Source of the DNA: Planctomonas sp. JC2975
GTDB lineage: Bacteria; Actinomycetota; Actinomycetes; Actinomycetales; Microbacteriaceae
NCBI RefSeq assembly: GCF_012985205.1
Contig: NZ_JABEKS010000003.1
Coordinates: 362,126-426,125 of the forward strand
Reading direction: 5' to 3'
Length of the DNA: 64,000 nt
Position numbers and translations under genes: made by a program. How positions within the stretch are numbered: the stretch's first letter is position 1; the number at the start of each line of letters is the position of its first letter. This document shows, piece by piece, positions 53,378 through 62,364 of this stretch. Under the pieces are notes generated by a model. That model worked only from the letters and a program-made list of their open reading frames with translations, was not told the origin of the DNA and ran no database searches.

Positions 53378-54022
53378 TCAGCCGCGCGGCTTGGTCCACA
53401 TCCTTCGAAGCGTTGTGCGTGAGGCAAAGCGAGCGCGTACCCGCACGGGGCGCTCCCTGGGCACGAAACCAATTCCATCCAGCGCCTTCGTGATGATCGC
53501 CGCCCTGCGCTTGGACAGGGCCGGAACAGGTGCGTCGAAGTCGGAGCCCAACTTGACGGGGAACGGCCGACCAGCAAGTGCTGCCCAGATTGCGGCAATC
53601 GACCATCGCCGCAGGAACAACCAATCGGTCGCGAGAAAAAGGGAGGCAAAGTAAAGCGCGAGCGCTAATACCCCCCAAAGCCAGATCCCCAGTTCGTCCG
53701 TGCGGACGATGGACACGACGTAGAACACGACCGACAAGATGAGGCCCGCACACGCCAACGAGATGCGCAGTCCGTACCACGGGCACATCGACTTTGCGAC
53801 GATGTAAAGACCGCGATCGTCGAGGAGCCTCTTCACCGCCGAATAGGACGGGGTGCCCGCCTCAAGCGCCTTGAGGATCTCCGCCAGCGCCTTGGCCTGC
53901 CCTCGCGAAGAAGTTGCCTGGCCCCACAGCGTGAGCAGGCTACCGACCGCCACTGCAAGGCCCAAGATGGCCAGCAGATTGGTCTGCCACCATGGCGAAG
54001 CTTGCTGCGCGGCAGCTGCCAT
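53378..54022 (-). CDS. Membrane protein of unknown function
   Basis: 214 residues. Several membrane spans: NLLAILGLAVAVGSLLTLWG (near 14-33), SLACAGLILSVVFYVVSIV (near 88) and LGIWLWGVLALALYFASLFL (near 112), with a basic C-terminal half (RRAAIITKALDG, then Arg-rich). No family recognised. The start at 54022 or 54034 (MHVLM) is undecided; TATGAT, a good -10 match, sits a few bases before both, so a leaderless mRNA is likely. Confidence 0.6.
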   Translation of the reverse strand: MAAAAQQASPWWQTNLLAILGLAVAVGSLLTLWGQATSSRGQAKALAEILKALEAGTPSYSAVKRLLDDRGLYIVAKSMCPWYGLRISLACAGLILSVVFYVVSIVRTDELGIWLWGVLALALYFASLFLATDWLFLRRWSIAAIWAALAGRPFPVKLGSDFDAPVPALSKRRAAIITKALDGIGFVPRERPVRVRARFASRTTLRRMWTKPRG

Positions 54023-54034
54023 CAGCACATGCAT

Positions 54035-54409
54035 ATCATACGCATAACATTACAAATCCTCATCTTTTCTGGGTCTTGCGCCTTATTTGGTGGCAGCTGA
54101 AATTCGATCCGCGCATTACGGGGCTGGGGGGCGAATATTGTGACCGTCACGAAGACGAGCTCGGCAGAAGATCCGCAAGCAGAAGCTCAAACGCTCCACC
54201 ACACCCCCAGCCGACCGCAGTCGCGCGTCATCCCACGCACTACCTCGCCGGCGTCCACGCCAGCCAATGGCGCGGGCGGCGATCGAGTCCTTCACCCCAG
54301 CCGCTTCCCAGGGCATCTCGGACAGTTGTAAATCGGTAGATCTCGCACGCCTCGAGGGGTCGCCCGTCAAGCTTGAATACGACTTCCGTAAGACTCGCGC
54401 CGAGTGGAT
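54035..54409. other. Gene-free stretch with a locally A+T-rich promoter region
   Basis: The first ~100 bases are unusually A+T-rich for this genome and contain the TATGAT-type promoter of the leftward membrane protein. The remainder shows no gene or repeat. Confidence 0.35.
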
Positions 54410-55033
54410 CTAGCTCTCGCTTGCCACTTTTCGCGACAATCGGCTGATCGTTCCTTCGATGAATCGGTCGACCTCAGCGACGAGGTCGAAGTCCGAGTTC
54501 AGAAGCCATTGCAACTCGAGACCATCGAGGGCCGCGATGAGCAGGCGAGCTTCGCTCTGAATCTGATCGGGCGCGAGTGGAGCGAACTCGCCCTGGGATA
54601 TCGCACCCTCGATTCTTTCCGCGAAGCCGGCCAGTGTGCTCGCGTAACGCTCAACGACGAAGCTTCTGGCGGGATGCTCAGGATTGGTAGCTTCCACGCC
54701 GAGGGTGAGGAACAGCTGAAGGAATCCGCGGTGCTGAACGTGGTACTGCATGAGGTCAGTAAGGTCGCGGATCGCAGCGACTCCGGTCGGTACGGGCCCG
54801 GGGGTGCGATGGGCGTTGTCGCTCTCCCAGTACCGGAGTACTTCCACGAGTAGGTCTTCTTTGCTGTCGAAGTGGCGAGCGAGGGCGGCTGGCGTGACGC
54901 CCACCTCGGCCGCGATTTGGCGCAGTGAGCCGGCGGCATATCCGTAGGTACCGAAGACCTCGACCGCCTTATCGAGGATCTGCTGGCGTCTCACGATGCC
55001 GTTCTTGTATGGCCCGCGCTTGCTCGCGCCCAT
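54410..55033 (-). CDS. TetR family regulator of the nucleoside-type operon
   Basis: 207 residues. Helix-turn-helix: ILDKAVEVFGTYGYAAGSLR (split), then IAAEVGVTPAALARHFDSKEDLLVE (split), the classic TetR pattern, followed by a helical ligand-binding domain. AGGAG lies seven bases before the ATG at 55033; a longer in-frame start at 55072 overlaps the divergent promoter. It likely represses the operon beginning at 55134. Confidence 0.92.
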   Translation of the reverse strand: MGASKRGPYKNGIVRRQQILDKAVEVFGTYGYAAGSLRQIAAEVGVTPAALARHFDSKEDLLVEVLRYWESDNAHRTPGPVPTGVAAIRDLTDLMQYHVQHRGFLQLFLTLGVEATNPEHPARSFVVERYASTLAGFAERIEGAISQGEFAPLAPDQIQSEARLLIAALDGLELQWLLNSDFDLVAEVDRFIEGTISRLSRKVASES

Positions 55034-55082
55034 TCGGACTCCTGTCTCTTGCTCAAATGTTATCGGACGCACTACAGTTGGC

Positions 55083-55095
55083 CGAAACGTTTACG
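55083..55095. promoter_or_regulatory. Palindromic operator candidate in the TetR/operon divergent region
   Basis: CGAAACGTTTACG contains a perfect AAACGTTT palindrome (55085-55092) placed midway between the TetR start (55033) and the first operon gene (55134). The sequence is typical of LacI-family boxes, yet the adjacent regulator is TetR-type. Confidence 0.5.
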
Positions 55096-55133
55096 CGTGT
55101 TCACAGTTTGATGTTCGGTCGAAGGAGAGACGA

Positions 55134-56213
55134 ATGCCCGGTCCCCGCCCTGATGGTGACAGCCGAGAGATTCTCGGCGTCGGCTTGATTGGTGCCGGCC
55201 CTGTCACGCAGGCCGTTCACCTGCCGACGCTGGCTCGGCTCGATTCGATGTTCCGGGTTGCGGCGATCATGGATGTCGATCGCACTCTGGCTTCGTCCGT
55301 TTCCGATCAACTCGGTGCTTACGCGGCGACGACCGTCGATGAGCTGCTTGCCAACCCAGCGGTCGACGTCGTTGCGATATGCAGCCCGAATCGCTTCCAC
55401 GCGGATCAGGTGATCGCAGCATGCCTGGCAGGCAAGCGAGCAGTGCTGTGCGAGAAGCCCTTCGCGGTCGACCTGAACCAAGCCGACGAGCTCGCCACGG
55501 TAATCGCGGAGACGGGGGTGCCCGTGATCGTCGGTGCGATGCATGCGTTCGACGAAGGATGGACAGCCGTTCTGGAAGCGTGGAAGGACCGGACTCCCGA
55601 GTTCATCCGTTCCTCGATCGTGCTGCCTCCGAACGAGCGATTCGAGGTGCTCGCCACTGAACTTGTGACCGCAGTTGCGCCCACGCCAAGCGTCGCGTTC
55701 GGAATCGACGCGGACGTCGAGAAGGTACTGGGCGGTGTGCTGGGTCTCGCCATTCACGATCTTCCGCTCATCCGTCGTCTCGCCGCCTCCTCGGAGCGGC
55801 CGAGGGTGCGGAGCGTGCGCGTTTTGGAACCGTTTGGCTATCTGATCATTCTGGAGCTCGGCGAGCTCATCATCGAATTGCATGCCGCGATGACAGAGAA
55901 CTGGGAGCCGTCCTGGGTTCTGGAAGCTATCGCCGGCGATGCAGAACTTTCCGTGCACTTCACCCCCTCTTACGTGCATGCGGGCTCAGCGACTGCTGTG
56001 CTGCAGACAGCGCAGGACGTGAGCGTCTTCAGCCCAGGTCTCCGCAACGGCTACGAGATGGAGTGGGAGGCCCTATACCGAGCAGCCCTGGAGGGTGGGC
56101 GACCGGATGCGGGGCCTCTTGTCGAGGACCTACGGTTCGCGCTGGCCATCGCCGATGATGCGGAGCTCTTGCTACGGGACGAAGCGGCGATCACATTGGA
56201 GGTCGTGGCATGA
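55134..56213 (+). CDS. Gfo/Idh/MocA family oxidoreductase
   Basis: 359 residues. N-terminal Rossmann fold with VGLIGAGPVTQAVHL (near 16), acidic AIMDVDRT at the end of strand 2 (NAD preferred), SPNRFH, and an intact EKP motif (E107, K108, P109 in CEKPFAV). The C-terminal half has the usual MEWEALYRAALEG pattern. It oxidises a sugar, polyol or glycoside. GAAGGAGAGACGA precedes the ATG. First gene of an operon, divergent from TetR; overlaps the next gene by four bases. Confidence 0.92.
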   Translation: MPGPRPDGDSREILGVGLIGAGPVTQAVHLPTLARLDSMFRVAAIMDVDRTLASSVSDQLGAYAATTVDELLANPAVDVVAICSPNRFHADQVIAACLAGKRAVLCEKPFAVDLNQADELATVIAETGVPVIVGAMHAFDEGWTAVLEAWKDRTPEFIRSSIVLPPNERFEVLATELVTAVAPTPSVAFGIDADVEKVLGGVLGLAIHDLPLIRRLAASSERPRVRSVRVLEPFGYLIILELGELIIELHAAMTENWEPSWVLEAIAGDAELSVHFTPSYVHAGSATAVLQTAQDVSVFSPGLRNGYEMEWEALYRAALEGGRPDAGPLVEDLRFALAIADDAELLLRDEAAITLEVVA

Positions 56214-57028
56214 GCGGCCCCGATGCCTCCATCCGCCGGCTCGCCGCACCGGGCGCCGGGGGCGCGGTCGCCTCGTTGCCCCTGTCGTTCCACAGAGACT
56301 CATCGGACCGAGTCGTCGCCGTCCGCGGAGCACGATGGCTACACGACGCGTCCAACGAACTTCTTAACGGAGCGGCTGGCGTGCTCGCCGTGCCGACCGG
56401 TGCGCAGGTGGATCGGGTCACAGCTGTGGCGATCGCCCAGCAGGGTCGGCCGGTGGTGATCGACGATCGTTGGTCCCACAATCCCGCGGTCGTCACGTTG
56501 AAGGAGGCGCTGGAGCGCACGCGAAAGTCCGAGCTCATCGAAATGCGCGCGATGATCCGGCCAGAAGATGACCCGAATGAGGCGTTCCTCGATCTTGCGG
56601 TGCTCGCCGACATCCTCACCGGTCCGCTCGCGACACTGCGGATGGTCACAGCCCGCGCGACCGGCCGGATCGCGACCGCATCCGATTCGCTCGGCCGTGC
56701 ACTGCACCTGAGCGTTCAGCGCTCACCGGTTGGCGCAGGCGACGTCACGGTCCGGGCGATGGCGACGTCGACGGCTGTCGACGCTCACATCCCGGCATCA
56801 TCCACCGCGGCTCCCGCGATTATTCGCGAGCACGATCGGGCCCGGATCGTGCAGCACCCCACCGTTTACGAGAGCGCTCATCGCGCGGCGTGGCGTGAGC
56901 TCCACGCTGCGGTTTGCGAGCGCACCCTTCCCACCGACATCGATCGACGCTCGCGAATGATCGCAATGATCGCCGATCAATTCACCGACGGTCCGCACGC
57001 CGCCGATTCCACTGCACCACACGCCTGA
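56210..57028 (+). CDS. Degenerate Gfo/Idh/MocA-like partner protein
   Basis: 272 residues without a GxGxxG dinucleotide motif. It still has the shape of the family's second half: an AQVDRVTAVAIAQQGRPVV stretch where the sibling has FHADQVIAACLAGKRAVL, but EKP is replaced by DDRWS. The domain after that (TATASDSLGRALHLSV-type) is Ala/Thr-rich. Probably a non-catalytic or regulatory subunit of the 55134 enzyme; the ATGA overlap supports co-translation. Confidence 0.55.
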   Translation: MSGPDASIRRLAAPGAGGAVASLPLSFHRDSSDRVVAVRGARWLHDASNELLNGAAGVLAVPTGAQVDRVTAVAIAQQGRPVVIDDRWSHNPAVVTLKEALERTRKSELIEMRAMIRPEDDPNEAFLDLAVLADILTGPLATLRMVTARATGRIATASDSLGRALHLSVQRSPVGAGDVTVRAMATSTAVDAHIPASSTAAPAIIREHDRARIVQHPTVYESAHRAAWRELHAAVCERTLPTDIDRRSRMIAMIADQFTDGPHAADSTAPHA

Positions 57029-57064
57029 GCCGTCCTGGCTCCGGCCTACTCATGAGGAGAAGAA

Positions 57065-58357
57065 ATGAGAATGCGAGCACTTCGCTCGACCGCGGTGGTC
57101 GCGGGCATTCTGGCAGCGCTGACGCTGTCGGGTTGCTCCGGCGCCGGAAACAACACGTCAGAACACGCCACGATCAACTTCATGGCCGCTGACCCGCAGA
57201 AGACATACCAGCCTGTGATCGACGGATTCGAGAAAGCAAATCCGAACATCACGGTCAAGTTCACGTACGTGCCGTTCGACCAGTACAACAACGTGGTGAG
57301 CCAGCGCATTGGCGGCAAAGACGCCGGCGTCGACGTCTACGTCGCCGACACGGGCACCGTCGGTGAACTCGCCACGAAGGGTTATCTGAAGGACCTCTCG
57401 TCGTTGAAGCCGCAGGCAGAGAAGTCGTCTTTGTCGGCGGCGGTGAAGGCGAACGAATACGACGGCAAGCTCTGGGCGCTCCCGATGTGGACCTCGCAGC
57501 AGTACCTCTTCTATAACAAGGACCTGCTCACGAAGGCGGGCATCCCGTTCCCTTCGTCCGATCCCGACAAGCGGATGACGTATGAGGATCTCCTCGCCGA
57601 TGCGAAAAAAGCCAAGGCGGCTGGCGCGACCTGGGGCATGATCCTGGACCAGATCGACCGCTACTACCAGCTGCAGCCCCTGGCCGAGTCCGCAGGCGGC
57701 GGCTCGGGCGCCACCGGCAAGGACCTTCTGACGGCGGACGTGACGAATGCCGGCTGGACGAAGGCAATGGACTGGTATTCGGAGCTTTTCAGTAGCGGCG
57801 TCGCCCCGCGCGGTGATGGCGCACAGCAGATGGTGGACGTCTTCGCGGGAGGGAAGGCGGCATTCATGATCAGCGGGCCGTGGCAGATCACGACCAACGC
57901 CCAGGCGAGGCCGCCAGTGAACTTCGGCATTGCACCGAACCCCCTGTTCGAAGGCGGCAAGGCGACAATGGCGACCGGTTCCTGGAACATCGGCATCAAC
58001 CCCGCGTCCCAGCACCAGGATGCCGCAACCTCGTTCATCAAGTACGTCTCCATGAACCAACAAGGCAACACCAAGTCGACCCAGGTCAGCGGAATTACCC
58101 CGACCAACCTGAAGTCTTTCAACGCCTGGATCGCCAAGGAGGACGCGATCGATGCGCCGTCGACCAGCGGCGTCGGAGCCCTGACGCTCGAGGAGCTGAA
58201 GACGGCAGCAGTGAACCGGCCTAACAGCCCAGGCTTCGAGCAACTGCAAGACGTGCTGGATCGAGCGTTCTCCGACATCCGGAATGGGCAGGAAGTTGAC
58301 ACCACACTGAAGAACGCGCAGAGCGAGCTTCAGTCGGATTGGGATCAGCTCAAATGA
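57065..58357 (+). CDS. ABC importer substrate-binding lipoprotein
   Basis: 430 residues. Lipobox L-S-G-C (cysteine ~24) after a basic start, then a solute-binding family 1 fold (INFMAADPQKTYQPVIDGF near 37, ALPMWTSQQYLFYNKDLL near 138, FMISGPWQITTN, ATGSWNIGINP). Its ligand is unknown; the operon points to a nucleoside or ribosylated compound. GAGGAG lies before the ATG (57065; a second ATG six bases on). No ATPase is encoded nearby. Confidence 0.9.
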   Translation: MRMRALRSTAVVAGILAALTLSGCSGAGNNTSEHATINFMAADPQKTYQPVIDGFEKANPNITVKFTYVPFDQYNNVVSQRIGGKDAGVDVYVADTGTVGELATKGYLKDLSSLKPQAEKSSLSAAVKANEYDGKLWALPMWTSQQYLFYNKDLLTKAGIPFPSSDPDKRMTYEDLLADAKKAKAAGATWGMILDQIDRYYQLQPLAESAGGGSGATGKDLLTADVTNAGWTKAMDWYSELFSSGVAPRGDGAQQMVDVFAGGKAAFMISGPWQITTNAQARPPVNFGIAPNPLFEGGKATMATGSWNIGINPASQHQDAATSFIKYVSMNQQGNTKSTQVSGITPTNLKSFNAWIAKEDAIDAPSTSGVGALTLEELKTAAVNRPNSPGFEQLQDVLDRAFSDIRNGQEVDTTLKNAQSELQSDWDQLK

Positions 58358-59304
58358 CACTCAAGGTCGAGGCTCGGGAGGCGGAGGTGTGGACCCCCTC
58401 GGTCCGCACCGCGCCTCCCCGGCCTCGCCGCCGACGGCGGACACGACGCAAGCAGGTCGGGTTTCTCGTGGGATTCCTTCTTCCCACACTCGTTCTCCTC
58501 GTGGGGATGCGAGTGCTGCCCAGCATCCAGGCTGTCGGCGACAGCTTCTTCCGCAAGCCGATCACTGCCACCTCAGAGCACTTCGTCGGGCTGCAGAACT
58601 ACGTCACGCTCTTCACCGATCCCCGATTCATCGGAGTACTCGGGGTCACAGGACTCTTCCTGGTGATCATCATCCCGGTGCAAGTGGTCGCCGCAGTGGG
58701 GCTGGGCCTTCTTCTGAACGAGGCCTTCCCCGGCGCATCCGGCGCACGCGTGTTCGTGTACCTCCCGGTGGCGGCGCCGGGCGCAGTCGCCGCGATCATC
58801 TGGGGTATCGCGTTCCAACAACAGGGACCGTTCAACGCAGTGTTGGGCGCGCTGCATCTGCCGCAACAGCCTTTCCTCAGCTCGCCGGACCAGGCGCTTC
58901 TCTGCATCGTCGTGCTGATGTCATGGATCGGCGTCGGCTATTGGACGCTGTTCGTGATCGCAGGTCTTCAGGATGTTCCGGTGCAGCAGTACGAGGCCGC
59001 AACACTCGACGGTGCTGGATGGTGGCGCACCCTTTTCTCGGTCACCCTGCCGAATCTGCGCCGCCCCCTGGTGTTCGTCATTGTCGCCAACACTGTCGCG
59101 AATGTGCTCGCCTTCGTTCCGATTTCGATTCTGACCAGAGGTGGGCCGGCCGGCAGCACGAGGCTGATCATGTACGACATCTACGATCGAACGTTCACGC
59201 TCGGTAACCCGAACCTAGGTCTGGCTGAAGTTGTCGTGCTCTTGATCTTCCTGATCGCGGTGACCAGCCTGCAGTTCCGGTTGCTCGGACGGGAGGACTC
59301 ATGA
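58354..59304 (+). CDS. ABC importer permease 1
   Basis: 316 residues: six membrane spans with the EAA loop YEAATLDGAGWW (near residue 216). The start overlaps the binding-protein stop by four bases (ATGA); upstream in-frame codons lie within that gene. The N-terminal ~45 residues are basic and Pro-rich. Confidence 0.92.
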   Translation: MTLKVEAREAEVWTPSVRTAPPRPRRRRRTRRKQVGFLVGFLLPTLVLLVGMRVLPSIQAVGDSFFRKPITATSEHFVGLQNYVTLFTDPRFIGVLGVTGLFLVIIIPVQVVAAVGLGLLLNEAFPGASGARVFVYLPVAAPGAVAAIIWGIAFQQQGPFNAVLGALHLPQQPFLSSPDQALLCIVVLMSWIGVGYWTLFVIAGLQDVPVQQYEAATLDGAGWWRTLFSVTLPNLRRPLVFVIVANTVANVLAFVPISILTRGGPAGSTRLIMYDIYDRTFTLGNPNLGLAEVVVLLIFLIAVTSLQFRLLGREDS

Positions 59305-60158
59305 GCCGGCTCTCCAACGCAATCGGCACGACCCGCCCGCGTCGAGTTGCCGTCGCCATCGCAGGCTGGATCGTTGCCGTCGCATTCATGCTCCCCTTGG
59401 CGTGGATGCTGTTCGGAAGCTTCCGCACCGAGACCGACCTCTTCACGAGCCAGTACCCGCTCACACCGTGGATCCTTCTGCCACGTACGTTCACCCTGAG
59501 CAACTACACCGATCTCCTCGGTGGCGGGTTCAGCCTGAGCGTCTGGAACTCGATCTTCGTCACCGCGATCACTGTGGTCGTTGGTGTAGTTGTGAACGCC
59601 ATGGCGGCATTCGCCTTCACCCTTTCCCGGGGACGCGGCGCGACGCTGCTCTTCGGATTCGTCGTGCTCTGCTTCCTCATCCCGTTCGACGCCCTTGCCG
59701 TGCCGCTGGCAGATCTGTTCAAGGACTGGAACCTCTGGAACAGCTACGCGGGTCTCATCCTGCCCGGTATCGCCAACGGCTTCGTGATCTTCGCACTGCG
59801 GCAGTTCTTCCTCGGCATACCAGGCGAACTATCGGAAGCGGCACGAATTGACGGGCTGAGCTCGTGGGGGATCTTCTGGCGCATCTACCTCCCACTCTCC
59901 AAACCAGCGCTGATCGCGGCCGGCTTCACGCTGTTCCTCTTCCAATGGGGCGCCTACCTGTGGCCACTGCTCATCGGCACGGCACCCGACAAGATGCTGG
60001 GCCCGATCGCATTAGCCACACTGTCATCCCAAACCCAGGTGCACTGGGGAGAGATCTTCGCCGGCGCCGTGCTGCTGACAATCGTGCCCATGGTGCTTCT
60101 GCTTTTCTTCCAGCGCCACTTCACCGGATCACTTTCCACATCGGGAAGCAAAGGATAA
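59301..60158 (+). CDS. ABC importer permease 2
   Basis: 285 residues: six membrane spans with the EAA loop LSEAARIDGLSSWGIF (near residue 182). ATGA overlap with permease 1. Together with its neighbour this is a CUT1-type importer lacking its own ATPase. Confidence 0.92.
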   Translation: MSRLSNAIGTTRPRRVAVAIAGWIVAVAFMLPLAWMLFGSFRTETDLFTSQYPLTPWILLPRTFTLSNYTDLLGGGFSLSVWNSIFVTAITVVVGVVVNAMAAFAFTLSRGRGATLLFGFVVLCFLIPFDALAVPLADLFKDWNLWNSYAGLILPGIANGFVIFALRQFFLGIPGELSEAARIDGLSSWGIFWRIYLPLSKPALIAAGFTLFLFQWGAYLWPLLIGTAPDKMLGPIALATLSSQTQVHWGEIFAGAVLLTIVPMVLLLFFQRHFTGSLSTSGSKG

Positions 60159-60165
60159 GGACTTC

Positions 60166-61035
60166 ATGCTCATCTTGGACACTGACATCGGAAGCGATGT
60201 GGACGACGCAATGGCACTGGGGGTGGTGCTGGGCTCACCCGAGCTCGCACCGTTCGCTGTCACGACCGTCTACGGCGACACCACTCTCAGGGCGCAACTC
60301 ACCACCCGACTCCTCTCTCTGAGCGCAGGTGCGCATCCGACACACATTGTTCCCGGCCGCACCGAAACTCTCAGTGGGAAGCCCGTCTGGTGGGCAGGAC
60401 ACGAAGGCAAGCGATACTCCGACCTGAGTCGCGAGGCCGTGACCGCGGGTGAGGATGCTGTGGCATTTATCACACGGATCGCAGCCGAACATCCCGGCGA
60501 AGTCGACCTTCTGGCAATCGGGCCGCTGACGAACGTTGCGGAATGCCTGAATACGGACCCCGACTTCGCCGTCAACCTGCGTCGACTTGTGATTATGGGC
60601 GGTGACTTCCGCGTAGGGGCAGCACGAGTCGCCGAACACAACATTGCCTCGGACATTACAGCGGCACAGCGCGTCTTCGACTCCGACCTCGAGATCGCAG
60701 TGGGCGGCCTGGACCTCACCATGCAGTTGACCGTCGGACGATCAATCGTCGACGAGATCGCCTCCTCGGGCCCGTTCGGCGCAGCACTGGCTGAGGAAAT
60801 CGCGGAGTGGTGGACGTTCCTCGACCACTCGGAGAACACTCCTCACGACCCCATCCTCGCGATATACCTCGCCCGACCCGACCTCTTCAACACGGTGCGG
60901 GCTCGCGTGACCATCTCGGATGACGGCATCACGCATGAACACGCGACAGAGAACGGCACGGTGCAGATCGTCCAAGGCATGAAACGGGAGACCGTACTGG
61001 AGGAGATCGTTCAGCGGATCCGGGCTGCAGGATGA
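60166..61035 (+). CDS. Inosine/uridine-preferring nucleoside hydrolase family enzyme
   Basis: 289 residues. The calcium-binding DTDIGSDVDDA motif (residues 5-15) and downstream LLAIGPLTNVA (near 123), VIMGGDFR (near 144) and PHDPILA (near 225) are diagnostic. The family hydrolyses the N-glycosidic bond of ribonucleosides to ribose and base. AAGGAC precedes the ATG. Follows the importer and leads straight into the ribokinase gene, the enzyme that would phosphorylate its product. Confidence 0.93.
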   Translation: MLILDTDIGSDVDDAMALGVVLGSPELAPFAVTTVYGDTTLRAQLTTRLLSLSAGAHPTHIVPGRTETLSGKPVWWAGHEGKRYSDLSREAVTAGEDAVAFITRIAAEHPGEVDLLAIGPLTNVAECLNTDPDFAVNLRRLVIMGGDFRVGAARVAEHNIASDITAAQRVFDSDLEIAVGGLDLTMQLTVGRSIVDEIASSGPFGAALAEEIAEWWTFLDHSENTPHDPILAIYLARPDLFNTVRARVTISDDGITHEHATENGTVQIVQGMKRETVLEEIVQRIRAAG

Positions 61036-61042
61036 CAAGAAT

Positions 61043-61975
61043 ATGAACGAACTGGTGAGAGCTCATCCGCCCGTCCTGGTCGTCGGCTCGCTCAACATCG
61101 ACCGCACAGTCATCGTCGAGGAACTCCCACGCCCCGGCGAAACGGTAGTCGCCATAAGTTCCCACAGCTCGCCCGGCGGGAAGGGCTCGAACCAGGCGGT
61201 GGCAGCCGCGCTAGTGGGCGCCGAGGTGGTGTTCGTGGGTGCGATAGGGGCCGACGAGCCGGGCCGGGCCGCGCTACGAAACATGGCAGCCAGGGGTATC
61301 AACACCAGCTGGACCGTCGAAGTCGCAGACTGCCCAACCGGTACTGCATCGATCACCGTGGACAAATACGGTGAAAACACCATCGTGATCGACGCCGGCG
61401 CCAACGCTGCGCTCGAGCCGGACTCGCTCCACGCGGAGCAATTCTCCGACGCTAGCGCCCTTCTGCTAACCCTGGAGGTACCCGACCGAGTGCTGCTTGC
61501 TGCACTGCGCATGGCAAAAGCACACTCCGTTCCCACCATCCTCAACCTGTCACCGCTCCGCGGGCACGCCCCAGAGATCCTCAGCAGCATCGACATTCTC
61601 ATCGTCAACAACGAAGAATTCACATCTGTGGCATCCCCGGATGGCCCGGACGTGGCATCGACGCAAGAGGCCGCAAACCGGCTCGGGCCACCCGTCGTGG
61701 TCGTCACACGCGGCGGCCAAGGCGCCATCGTCCTGCAGTGCGCCTCGGATGAACGCATGGCTCGGGTTCCCAGCGTGCAAGTCGCCGCCGTGGACACCAC
61801 AGGATGCGGTGACGCCTTCGCCGGTGCGCTTGCTGCACGACTCTCCGCGTCAGAATCCCTCCTGAACGCTGCCAGGTTCGCTGCCAGCTATGCCGCGCTC
61901 GTCGCCACGAAACAGGGCGCCCAAGTCTCGTACCCGGATCTGACCGAATACGAGACGTGGAGCACCGGCAAGTGA
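61043..61975 (+). CDS. rbsK: Ribokinase-family sugar kinase
   Basis: 310 residues. PfkB-family signatures: GSLNIDRTV (near 15), PGGKGSNQA (near 44), and the catalytic DTTGCGDAFAGAL (near 251, aspartate base). GGKG with N/D-rich sugar pocket favours ribose, but other pentoses are possible. It begins seven bases after the nucleoside hydrolase stop with no strong Shine-Dalgarno, and ends the operon. Product would be ribose 5-phosphate, entering the pentose phosphate pathway. Confidence 0.92.
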   Translation: MNELVRAHPPVLVVGSLNIDRTVIVEELPRPGETVVAISSHSSPGGKGSNQAVAAALVGAEVVFVGAIGADEPGRAALRNMAARGINTSWTVEVADCPTGTASITVDKYGENTIVIDAGANAALEPDSLHAEQFSDASALLLTLEVPDRVLLAALRMAKAHSVPTILNLSPLRGHAPEILSSIDILIVNNEEFTSVASPDGPDVASTQEAANRLGPPVVVVTRGGQGAIVLQCASDERMARVPSVQVAAVDTTGCGDAFAGALAARLSASESLLNAARFAASYAALVATKQGAQVSYPDLTEYETWSTGK

Positions 61976-62291
61976 CTCACGGCGGGCCACCAGTACTCAA
62001 GTGTTCCGACGAACTGGGGTCGGTGCCTCAACGCCTGAATCCGAGTTGTCTGGTTGCCCAGCGGAGCATCCAACGAGCACGCGTGCCTTTCGGCGTCGTC
62101 AGCAGCAGAAGTCCCAGCTTGTCGGCGAAGGAAAGATCGGACCTGCCGATGCCGCGGAGAGTGTGCTCGATGTTTGATCCGGTTACGTGCGGCGAGGCGC
62201 TGACCACACTGCAGAACACGCTCGTGTCGCAGATGAAGTAATACCCGAACACGAGTGGCACGAGGAAGGTCAGGTTCCTCCGGTGCACGAA
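61976..62291. other. Intergenic region, possibly one small minus-strand gene
   Basis: Downstream of the operon there is an 86-codon minus-strand frame from GTG 62288 to 62028 with a hydrophobic N-terminus (NLTFLVPLVFGYYFICDTS) and a basic C-terminus. It has no Shine-Dalgarno and no recognised family, so it is listed here rather than as a gene. Confidence 0.35.
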
Positions 62292-62326
62292 GTGATGGGC
62301 CGCCGGTTGATCCGACGGCCCATCAC
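62292..62326. terminator. Perfect 11-bp hairpin at the operon end
   Basis: GTGATGGGCCG and CGGCCCATCAC pair perfectly with a 13-base loop. It lies 317 bases beyond the ribokinase stop, between it and the convergent fragment ending at 62365. Confidence 0.6.
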
Positions 62327-62364
62327 TGCATCATCCGGGGTTGCTCACCCTCCGGACCGGTCGC

